From the NCBI GenBank assembly GCA_018240295.1, contig JAFEGB010000325.1, positions 1-32,923 on the forward strand: DNA of 32,923 bases. Reading direction: 5' to 3'. This DNA is from Pseudomonadota bacterium (GTDB taxonomy: Bacteria; Pseudomonadota; Gammaproteobacteria; Competibacterales; Competibacteraceae). The translations under genes were made by a program, and so were the position numbers. The number at the start of each line of letters is the position of its first letter. Position 1 is the first letter of the stretch. The notes under the pieces are model-generated. The model ran no database searches. It was not told where the DNA came from and worked only from the letters and a program-made list of their open reading frames with translations. This document shows, in pieces, positions 10,286 through 17,222 of the stretch.

Positions 10286-11256
10286 ACGCGCCGGCCCCTG
10301 CCCCGGGCTGCGTGCTGATCACCAGCGCCGCGCGCAAGGTCTGGCTGGTCGAGGCCTTCCGCCGCGCGCTGGCCGCCGAGGGCGGCGGCGAGGTGCTGGC
10401 GGCCGACTGCGATGCGTTGGCCCCGGCGCTGTATCGCGCCGATCGCGGCCTGCGGCTGCCGCGGGCCGATGCGCCGGGTTACGAGGCGACGCTGCTCGAT
10501 CTGTGCCGGCGCGAGCGCGTCGAGCTGCTGGTGCCGACCCGCGATGCCGAACTGCCGTGGTTTGCCGAACGCCGCGCGCGCTTCGCCGAGATCGGCACGC
10601 GCGTGCTGGTGTCGGCGCCGGCGGCGATCGAACGCTGCCGCGACAAGCGCGCGTTCGCGGACTTCTGCGCCGCACACGGTTTTGCGACGCCGCCAGCGGT
10701 GACGCTGCCGGCGGCCGCAGACGATTTCCCGCTGTTCGCGAAGCCGCGCATCGGCCAGGGATCGGGGGGTGCGCGCCGTATCGAGTCTGCGGCCGGACTG
10801 GCCGGGCTCGATGCGGAGCACTGGATCGTGCAGCGCTTCGACGGCGGGCCTGAATACACGCTCGATGTCTGCGCCGGCTTCGACGGCACGGTGCTGTCGG
10901 TCGTGCCGCGCCGGCGGCTGCAGGTGCTCGCCGGGGAGTCGATCACCGGCGTCACGGTCATGGACCCGGCGCTGGTCGAACTCGGCGCGGCCGTCGTGCG
11001 CGCACTCGGCCTGATCGGCCACGCCACCGTGCAGTGCTTCCACGACGCCGCCGGCAGCCGGCTGATCGAGGTCAACCCGCGCTTCGGCGGCGGGGCCGCG
11101 CTCGGCTTCGCGGCCGGCGCCGACTCGCCGCGCTGGCTGCTGCGTCTGGCGCGCGGCGGCAGCGTCGAGCCGCAGCTCGGCTGCCAGCGCGACGGCCTGT
11201 ACCTGCTGCGTCACAGCCACGACGTGTTCGTGGCGGCGGAGGACGTATGCCGCTGA
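10282..11256 (+). CDS. ATP-grasp ligase in the pse cluster
   Basis: This 324-residue protein resembles the PylC/carbamoyl-phosphate-synthase-like ATP-grasp group. A Rossmann-like N-terminus (VLITSAARKVWLVEAFRRAL) is followed by the ATP-grasp core: AKPRIGQGSGGARRI (about residue 153, lysine and glycine-rich loop), WIVQRFDGGPEYTLDVC (linker and metal-site strand), and LIEVNPRFGGG at about residues 262-272, with the Glu/Asn pair that binds magnesium. ATP-grasp enzymes couple a carboxylate to an amine or thiol through an acyl phosphate. The GTG start at 10282 overlaps the methyltransferase stop (GTGA). The likely job is to attach an acyl or amino-acyl group to an amino sugar, but the substrate is unknown. 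Confidence 0.85.
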   Translation: MNAPAPAPGCVLITSAARKVWLVEAFRRALAAEGGGEVLAADCDALAPALYRADRGLRLPRADAPGYEATLLDLCRRERVELLVPTRDAELPWFAERRARFAEIGTRVLVSAPAAIERCRDKRAFADFCAAHGFATPPAVTLPAAADDFPLFAKPRIGQGSGGARRIESAAGLAGLDAEHWIVQRFDGGPEYTLDVCAGFDGTVLSVVPRRRLQVLAGESITGVTVMDPALVELGAAVVRALGLIGHATVQCFHDAAGSRLIEVNPRFGGGAALGFAAGADSPRWLLRLARGGSVEPQLGCQRDGLYLLRHSHDVFVAAEDVCR

Positions 11257-11964
11257 TGCCCGCGCCACCTGCGCCCGCCGTCGTGCTGCTCGATCTCGAC
11301 GACACGCTGTACGCCGAGCGCGACTGGCTGCTGAGCGGCTGCCGCGCGGTTGCCGGGCGCGCCGAAGCGCTGCTCGGGCGTTCGGCCGCCGAACTCTACG
11401 ACTGGCTGCTGCAGCGGCTGCTGACCGAGGGCCGCGAGCGTCTGTTCGATGCGCTGCTTGCCGCGCACGGGCGCTGCGACCCGGCGCTCAGTGCGCTGCT
11501 CGTGCATGTCTTTCGCAGTCACCGGCCGCGGCTGACGGCCTTTGCTGACGTGGCGCCGGCGCTGGCGGCCTGGCGCGCGCGGCTGCGGGCTCGGGCTGAT
11601 CACCGACGGCGTCAGCTGCGTGCAGCACGCCAAGCTCGACGGCCTCGGCCTGCGCGCCGGCTTCGATCTGGTGCTCTGCACCGACGACCTGCCCGGGGCA
11701 GCGCGCAAGCCCGCGCCGCTCGCCTTCCAGCTCGCGCTCGCGCACTTCGGCTGTGCGCCGGAGCAGGCCGTCTACATCGGCGACGATCCGTCCAAGGATT
11801 TCCTCGCGCCGCGCGCGCTCGGCATGCGCACGCTGCGCATCGACCGTCACCTGCCCTGGCCGCTGCAGTCGCGCCGCGACTTTCCGGACAGTCACCAGGC
11901 ACACCGCACCATCGAATCGCTGGCGGAAGCGGCGGCACCGGATGCGTCCGGACTCGCCGCCTGA
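11247..11964 (+). pseudogene. HAD-family hydrolase, frameshifted
   Basis: This is a haloacid-dehalogenase-type phosphatase split over two frames. The first part (from ATG 11247, 10 bp overlap with the ATP-grasp gene) has motif I, VVLLDLDDTLYAERD, and a helical cap. The second part, in another frame, has motif II, LGLITDGVSCVQHAKL, the lysine motif RKPAPLAF, and motif III, YIGDDPSKDF. Removing one G from the GGG at 11587-11589 joins them seamlessly as RARLRLGLITDG and yields a single 238-residue protein of normal length ending at 11964. All catalytic motifs are intact, so the break is either a sequencing or assembly error or a recent inactivation. Without correction, the first frame stays open through to pseI. 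Confidence 0.85.
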
Positions 11965-11990
11965 TGCCGCCCGTGCTGGAGAACGTCATC

Positions 11991-13049
11991 ATGAGCTGCA
12001 CAGGCTTTGAAATCGCCGGCCGCCGCATCGGTCCGGACGCACCGCCGTTCGTGATCGCCGAGATGTCCGGCAACCACAACCAGTCGCTGCAGCGCGCGCT
12101 CGCCATCGTCGATGCCGCGGCGGCGGCCGGTGCGCACGCCATCAAGCTGCAGACCTATACCGCTGACACGATGACGCTCGACCTCGACGAGGGCGAGTTC
12201 CACATCGACGACCCGGCGAGTCTCTGGCGCGGCGAGTCGCTGTACCGGCTCTACCGTCAGGCCTACACGCCCTGGGAATGGCACGCGCCGCTGTTCGCGC
12301 GTGCCCGCGAGCACGGGCTGATCGCCTTCAGCACGCCCTTCGATGCGAGTGCCGTCGATTTCCTCGACAGTCTCGACGTGCCGGCCTGGAAGGTCGCGTC
12401 CTTCGAGAACACCGACCTGCCGTTGATCCGGCGCATGGCCGCCACCGGCAGGCCGATGATCATCTCGACCGGCATGGCGACGGTCGGCGAACTCGACGAG
12501 ACGGTACGCACGGCGCGCGCCGCCGGCTGCCGGGACCTCGTGCTGCTCAAGTGCACGAGCACCTATCCGGCAACGCCGGCCGACACCCACCTGCGGACGC
12601 TCCCGCACCTGCGCGCGCTGTTCGGCTGCGAGGTCGGGCTGTCGGATCACACGATGGGGCTCGGGGTTGCGGTCGCCGCGGTCGCGCTCGGGGCCAGCGT
12701 CATCGAGAAGCACTTCACGCTGGCGCGTGCCGATGGCGGCGTCGATTCGGCGTTCTCGATCGAGCCGCACGAACTTGCGCAACTCGTCACCGAATCGGAA
12801 CGCGCCTGGCAGGCGCTCGGTGCCATCCACTACGGCCCGACCGCCCGCGAAGTGCCGTCGCTGCGCCACCGCCGCTCGCTGTACGCGGTGCGCGACATCG
12901 CCGCCGGCGAAGCCTTCACGGCCGACAACGTGCGCGCGATCCGCCCCGGCCTCGGCCTGCCGCCGAAGGAGCTCGAACGCGTGCTCGCAAGCCGCGCGCG
13001 CCGCGCGATCCGCCGCGGCGAACCGCTCGCCTACGAGCTGCTCGGCTGA
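11991..13049 (+). CDS. pseI: Pseudaminic acid synthase PseI
   Basis: This 352-residue NeuB-family enzyme condenses phosphoenolpyruvate with 2,4-diacetamido-2,4,6-trideoxy-L-altrose to give the nine-carbon acid. FVIAEMSGNHNQSL (residues 17-30), AIKLQTYTADTMTLD, FSTPFDASAVDFL and VGLSDHTMGLGVAVAAVALGASVIEKHFTL make up the TIM-barrel active site, including the metal-binding histidines. The C-terminal SAF domain covers about residues 290-350 (SLYAVRDIAAGEAFTADNVR). AEMSGNHN favours PseI over sialic or legionaminic acid synthases, which usually have AEIGxNHN. The ATG at 11991 is 9 nt after GGAG; an alternative ATG at 11964 overlaps the hydrolase stop. It is the last gene of the pse cluster. Confidence 0.94.
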   Translation: MSCTGFEIAGRRIGPDAPPFVIAEMSGNHNQSLQRALAIVDAAAAAGAHAIKLQTYTADTMTLDLDEGEFHIDDPASLWRGESLYRLYRQAYTPWEWHAPLFARAREHGLIAFSTPFDASAVDFLDSLDVPAWKVASFENTDLPLIRRMAATGRPMIISTGMATVGELDETVRTARAAGCRDLVLLKCTSTYPATPADTHLRTLPHLRALFGCEVGLSDHTMGLGVAVAAVALGASVIEKHFTLARADGGVDSAFSIEPHELAQLVTESERAWQALGAIHYGPTAREVPSLRHRRSLYAVRDIAAGEAFTADNVRAIRPGLGLPPKELERVLASRARRAIRRGEPLAYELLG

Positions 13050-13086
13050 ACCACGCGCTGCCGCCACGCCCCGGACGTGGGCTGAT

Positions 13087-13128
13087 CCCGCGGCATCGAC
13101 GACCGGGACTCGCCGCTGCGGGTTTCGT
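13087..13128 (+). terminator. Possible terminator after pseI
   Basis: An imperfect hairpin pairs CCCGC-GGC (13087-13094) with GCC (13112-13114) and GCGGG (13118-13122), with a 3-nt internal loop on the 3' side, and is followed by TTTCGTT. It would close the pse operon 38 bp after pseI. The stem imperfection makes this tentative. Confidence 0.35.
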
Positions 13129-13148
13129 TGTGCGACAGCGGCGGACCC

Positions 13149-13400
13149 ATGCCGGGCAGAGGATCACGCCTGCCGCGCAGGGAAGTGCAGATGGCGCGCA
13201 TCGAAGCATCCATGACGCACATCGATCCGCAGATTCCGCGCAAGGAAGCGCAGATGACGCGCGTGGGTCCGCAGATGCCGCGCATCGAAGCGTCCATGAC
13301 GCACATCGATCCGCCGAGGGCACGCATGGAAGCGTCCATGACGCGCATCGGTCCGCCGATGGTGCGCATCGAAGCATCGATGACGCACATCGATACGGGG
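13149..13400 (+). repeat. 21-bp / 42-bp minisatellite between pseI and the TPR glycosyltransferase
   Basis: Twelve consecutive 21-bp units occupy this stretch. From 13191 they form five 42-bp double units (13191-13232, 13233-13274, 13275-13316, 13317-13358, 13359-13400), preceded by two weaker 21-bp units from 13149. A typical half unit is ATGNCGCGCATCGAAGCATCC and its partner ATGACGCACATCGATCCGCAG. Translated in one plus frame this reads as heptads such as M-x-R-I-E-A-S and M-T-H-I-D-P-P. Several other frames on both strands are also open, as expected for a 21-bp period. The ATG at 13149 could begin a protein, but no ribosome binding site is visible and the frame ends in low-complexity sequence overlapping the next gene, so I do not call a CDS. 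The rest of the 592-bp gap (13050-13148 and 13401-13641) shows no recognisable gene. Confidence 0.85.
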
Positions 13401-13641
13401 TGTGCCGCCTTGGCTTCGCCGCTCGCAGCGCACCCCGAGCCGTCGGCGCGGGGCGGTGGCGCAGGGGCCGGAGGCGAGCTGCGGCCGCGGTCCGGCCGGC
13501 GCACGGCGGACGCGCCTCGCGGCCATCCGTCGATCCGGGAAAGCCGGGGTGCCCGCAACTACAGTCGGTGCGCCGCTGAAAACCCGGCCATTTCCTTCCT
13601 GTCTGCGCCGCGCGCCGGCGCACCGATCCTGCGAGCCCGCG

Positions 13642-16600
13642 ATGACCCAGGGACCGACCGCTTCCCGCCCCACGGCTGCCGCTGCCGGCGACGATGAACT
13701 GACGCGCGCCGTGCTGCATCACCAGGCCGGCGAACTGGCCGAGGCCGAAGCCTTGTACCGCGCCGCCCTCGCGCGCCAGCCCGACGATGCGCCGGTGCTG
13801 AACCTGCTCGGGCAGATCCGGCTGGAGCGTGGTGATGCGCAGGAGGCGGCCTCGCTGCTCGGCCGGGCCTGGCAGCTCGCGCCGCAGACGCCGGGGCTGG
13901 CGCTGGTGCTTGGGCAGGCACTGCATGCGCACGGGCAGCTCGCGGCGGCGCGTGACTGCCTGCAGCAGGCGCGGCAGGCGGCGGCGGCCGATACCGGGCT
14001 GCTCGCCGAACTGGCCTCGGTCGAGCAGGACGACGGTCACTTTGCCGCCGCTGCCGCGCTGCTGCGCGAGCGCCTCGCGCAGGCGCCCGAGGATGCGCAC
14101 GCGGCCTGGCATCTGGCGCTGGCGCTGCTCAGCCTCGGCGAGCTCGACGCCGGCTGGGCGCAGTACGAGGCGCGCAGTCGCGTGTTCGGCGTCGATTACA
14201 CCGGCCTCGGCATGCAGCGCTGGGACGGCACGCCGCTCGATGGCGACGGCGAGGCACTGCTGCTGCTGGCCGAGCAGGGCGTCGGCGACGAGATCCTGTT
14301 CGCTTCCTGCGTGCCCGATGCGCTGGCGCGCGCCGAATCCGTGACGCTGTTCTGCGATCCGCGCCTGCAGCCGCTGTTCGCGCGCTCGTTCCCGGGCGCG
14401 AGCGTGCTGCCGCTCGTGCGCGGTGGCGGCGTGCAGCGCAGCGTTGAGCGTCCGGCCTGCACGCATTACCTCGAAGCCGGCAGCCTGCCGCGGTGGTTCC
14501 GCCGCCGGATCGAGGACTTCCCGGCCGTGCGCGGCTATCTGCTCGCCGATGCCGCGCGTGCCGCGCACTGGCGACGCTGGCTCGCCGGGCTCGGCAAGGG
14601 CCTGAAGATCGGTCTCTGCTGGAGGAGCGGCCTGCGCGGCGGGGCCCGCGAACGCCATTACGCCGCGCTCGAAGCCATGGCGCCGCTGTTCGGGGTGCCG
14701 GGCGTGCGCTGGGTCAGCGTGCAGTACGACCCGTCCGCGCCGGAACTGGCGGCCGCGCAGGCGCGCTTCGGCGTCCCGATCGCCGAGCCGCCGGGGCTTG
14801 ACCAGCGCAACGCGCTCGACGAGGTCGCGGCCCTGCTCGATGGCCTCGATCTGGTGATCTCGGCGAGCACCGCGGTCGCCGAACTCGCCGCCGCGCTCGG
14901 CGTGCCGGTCTGGCGCTTCCTGACCGGCAGCGGCTGGCCGATGCTCGGCACCGATGCGATGCCCTGGCATCCGACGCAGCGGCTGTGGTCGCGCCCGCCC
15001 GATCAGCCCGACTGGCAGCCGACCTTCACGGCGATGGCGCAGGCGCTGGCGAAGGTGCCGCCCCGCGAGCGCCCGGTGGATGCCGTCGCCAGCCGTCAGC
15101 TCGACGCCGCGCTGGCGCTGTTTCGCAAAGGCCGCCACGCCGCGGCGCGCGAGGCCGCGGTGACGCTGACAGGCCAGCGGCCCGATCTCGCCGGCGTCTG
15201 GCATCTGCTCGGGCTGGCGGCGCGCGAAGGCGGGGAGGGGGCGCTGGCGCACGCCGCCTTCGTGCGCGCGCTGACGCTGACGCCGCAGGAGCCGAGCCTC
15301 GCGTACAACTTCGGCGCACTGGCGGAGCGCGGCGGCGCGCTTGATCTGGCGATCCACCTGTACCGCCGGGCGCTGCGACTGGCCGGCGACTGGCCGGAGG
15401 CGCGTCTGGCGCTGGCCGAGACCCTGACCCGCCGCGGCGGCGCGGCCCTCGATGCCAATGCGGCCGCGGCGGCGCTGCCGGACTTCGAGGCCGCGCTGGC
15501 GCTGGAGCCGACGCTCGCCGATGCCTGGAACAACGCCGGGCTGGCCCTGCTGCGCGCCGGCCGGCCGCAGGAGGGCTGCGCGGCGCACGACACCGCGCAG
15601 CAGCTCGCACCCGCCGATGTCCGCTACCGCTGGAACGCCGCTTACACACGCCTCGCCGCCGGTGATCTCGCCGGCGGCTGGGCCGACTACCGCTGGCGCT
15701 GGCGCGGCATCCATGTGCCGAACGACTACCCGTTTCCGGAAGCCGCGCCGGGCGAATCACTCGCCGGGCGGCACGTGCTGGTGTTCGCCGAGCAGGGCCT
15801 CGGCGACGAGATCCTGTTTTCGACCTGTCTGCCGGATCTGCTCGCCGAGGCGCGGGCCGTGACGCTGGAGTGCGACCCGCGGCTGGTGCCGCTGTATGCG
15901 AGGAGCTTCCCCGGCGTGCGCCTGATCGGCAGCCGGCGCAGCGGTCTCGACTGGGAGCGGCTCGCTGCGGACATCGACGTGAAGCTGCCGCTCGGCGAAC
16001 TCGCCTGCCGCTACCGCCCGAGGCTCGATGCCTTCCCGCCGCAACCGGCGCTGCCGCTGCGCGCCGGGGCCGATGCGGTGCGCCACTGGCAGCAGCGCCT
16101 GCACGCGGTGTTCGACGCCGGTGTCACGGTCGGACTGGTCTGGCGCAGCGGCCTGCGGGCGGCGAACCGCACGAACCTGTATCCGCCGCTCTCCGGTCTG
16201 GCGCGCACGCTGGCGGCGCGTGCGCAACTGCGCGTCGTCGTGCTGCAGCACGATGCCGAGCCCGCCGAGCTGGAGGCGCTGACGGCGGCCGGCGTGCCGT
16301 GGTGGCGGCCGGAGGATCTCGACCTGCGCGACGACCTCGATGGTCTCGCGGCGCTGCTGACGGCGCTCGATCTCACCGTCGGGGCCGCGACGGCCACGAC
16401 CGAACTGGCCGGTGCGCTCGGGCGGCCGGCGTGGCGGCTGTACCCGTATCCGGCCTGGGTCGCGCTCGGCAGCGGCGGCTGTCCGTGGCATCCGCAGATG
16501 CTCGAATTCACCAGGGCGGGCGGCATCGATGCGCCGTGGGAGGCGCTGCTCGCCGGGCTCGGCGCGACGCTCGATGCGGCGCTGGCGCCGGTCGCCTCGC

Positions 16601-17109
16601 CGGCGGCACCGACGCTCGCCGCCCTGCTCGATGAACTGCTCGGCGAAGGCCAGTGCGCGGTGCTCGCCGGTGATGTGTCGGCCGAATGGGCACTGCCCGA
16701 GCTGATGCAGCGCCTCGGACCCGACGGCCTGCTGCTGCGCTTCGATCCGGACGGCACGGGGCCGGCGGCCGGCACGCTGTGGCCGGGCCGGCTGGCGGCG
16801 GCAGAGGCGCCGGCCGTCACGGCCGCGACGCCGGCCGCGTGGCTCGCCGCGCAGCGCCAGCGCGAGCAGACGCTCGACGGCCTGAAGCTGCCGCACTGCG
16901 ACTGGCTGGTGAGCGGTGCCGATACCGACGCTGCGGCGGTGCTGGCCGGTGCGACGCAGGTGATCGCGCGCTGCCGGCCGTTCCTGCTGCTCGGCGCGGC
17001 TGCCGCAGCGCCGGCCGGCTACACGCTGATGGAGTGCCGAGACGATGCCGGAAGGGCATGGCGGCTGGCCTTTCCGCTGCCACAGTCCGACACGAACGGG
17101 GATGCCTAA
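13642..17109 (+). CDS. Double-module TPR glycosyltransferase, probable flagellin glycosyltransferase
   Basis: This 1155-residue protein is built from two similar halves. Each has TPR-like helices (about residues 20-165 and 480-680; for example GELAEAEALYRAALARQPDD and ADAWNNAGLALLRAGRPQEG) followed by a GT-B-like domain. Paired motifs show the duplication: EQGVGDEILFASC near residue 210 and EQGLGDEILFSTC near 715; GLCWRSGLR near 325 and GLVWRSGLR near 829; STAVAELAAALGVPVWR near 407 and TATTELAGALGRPAWR near 915. A tail of about 160 residues (990-1155) resembles a degenerate FkbM methyltransferase. The architecture recalls Caulobacter FlmG, which transfers pseudaminic acid to flagellin. Its position between pseI and fliC supports the same role (inference). 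The start at 13642 is the first ATG at the N-terminal TPR, with only a weak ribosome binding site; the frame is open to 13402. Its stop codon is part of the fliC -35 box. Confidence 0.85.
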   Translation: MTQGPTASRPTAAAAGDDELTRAVLHHQAGELAEAEALYRAALARQPDDAPVLNLLGQIRLERGDAQEAASLLGRAWQLAPQTPGLALVLGQALHAHGQLAAARDCLQQARQAAAADTGLLAELASVEQDDGHFAAAAALLRERLAQAPEDAHAAWHLALALLSLGELDAGWAQYEARSRVFGVDYTGLGMQRWDGTPLDGDGEALLLLAEQGVGDEILFASCVPDALARAESVTLFCDPRLQPLFARSFPGASVLPLVRGGGVQRSVERPACTHYLEAGSLPRWFRRRIEDFPAVRGYLLADAARAAHWRRWLAGLGKGLKIGLCWRSGLRGGARERHYAALEAMAPLFGVPGVRWVSVQYDPSAPELAAAQARFGVPIAEPPGLDQRNALDEVAALLDGLDLVISASTAVAELAAALGVPVWRFLTGSGWPMLGTDAMPWHPTQRLWSRPPDQPDWQPTFTAMAQALAKVPPRERPVDAVASRQLDAALALFRKGRHAAAREAAVTLTGQRPDLAGVWHLLGLAAREGGEGALAHAAFVRALTLTPQEPSLAYNFGALAERGGALDLAIHLYRRALRLAGDWPEARLALAETLTRRGGAALDANAAAAALPDFEAALALEPTLADAWNNAGLALLRAGRPQEGCAAHDTAQQLAPADVRYRWNAAYTRLAAGDLAGGWADYRWRWRGIHVPNDYPFPEAAPGESLAGRHVLVFAEQGLGDEILFSTCLPDLLAEARAVTLECDPRLVPLYARSFPGVRLIGSRRSGLDWERLAADIDVKLPLGELACRYRPRLDAFPPQPALPLRAGADAVRHWQQRLHAVFDAGVTVGLVWRSGLRAANRTNLYPPLSGLARTLAARAQLRVVVLQHDAEPAELEALTAAGVPWWRPEDLDLRDDLDGLAALLTALDLTVGAATATTELAGALGRPAWRLYPYPAWVALGSGGCPWHPQMLEFTRAGGIDAPWEALLAGLGATLDAALAPVASPAAPTLAALLDELLGEGQCAVLAGDVSAEWALPELMQRLGPDGLLLRFDPDGTGPAAGTLWPGRLAAAEAPAVTAATPAAWLAAQRQREQTLDGLKLPHCDWLVSGADTDAAAVLAGATQVIARCRPFLLLGAAAAAPAGYTLMECRDDAGRAWRLAFPLPQSDTNGDA

Positions 17110-17133
17110 AGATTTCCCGAGAAGCGCCGATAC
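17107..17133 (+). promoter_or_regulatory. Sigma28 (FliA) promoter of fliC
   Basis: TAAA (17107-17110), a 15-nt spacer and GCCGATAC (17126-17133) match the FliA consensus TAAA-N15-GCCGATAA at all but the last base. The -35 TAAA includes the TAA stop codon of the preceding glycosyltransferase. Predicted transcription start is about 17140, leaving a leader of roughly 80 nt before fliC. Confidence 0.9.
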
Positions 17134-17155
17134 CCGGAATCAAGGCGGCACGGAC

Positions 17156-17179
17156 CCTTCCGGGTCACTCGCCGGAAGG
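17156..17179 (+). promoter_or_regulatory. Inverted repeat in the fliC leader
   Basis: CCTTCCGG (17156-17163) and CCGGAAGG (17172-17179) form a perfect 8-bp stem with an 8-nt loop within the predicted fliC 5' untranslated region, about 30 bp ahead of the ribosome binding site GAGGA (17210-17214). A smaller alternative stem GACCC/GGGTC overlaps the left arm. It could stabilise the abundant flagellin mRNA or be a binding site for a regulator. Confidence 0.45.
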
Positions 17180-17222
17180 CCCGTCCGGGTCGTAGCCATC
17201 GGCTCTTCTGAGGATTGCAGTC

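Noticed and set aside
11034-13049. A natural HAD-PseI fusion protein
   Set aside because: The frame linking the first HAD half to PseI runs through about 370 bp of Arg/Ala-rich out-of-frame sequence that encodes HAD motifs in another frame. The fusion is an artefact of the one-base shift.
13191-13400. CRISPR array
   Set aside because: Units are contiguous 21-bp repeats without unique spacers, and no cas genes are present.
13401-13641. Sigma54 or sigma28 promoter in front of the TPR glycosyltransferase
   Set aside because: TGGCTTCG-like and GGCCATTT-like sequences do not keep the required GG/GC spacing or the GCCGATAA core.
13128-13697. A repeat-containing small protein (heptads M-x-R-I-E-A-S) as a real gene
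   Set aside because: It starts at TTG or an ATG with no ribosome binding site, becomes low-complexity after the repeat, and overlaps the glycosyltransferase start. I kept the repeat as a DNA feature and left coding as an open possibility.
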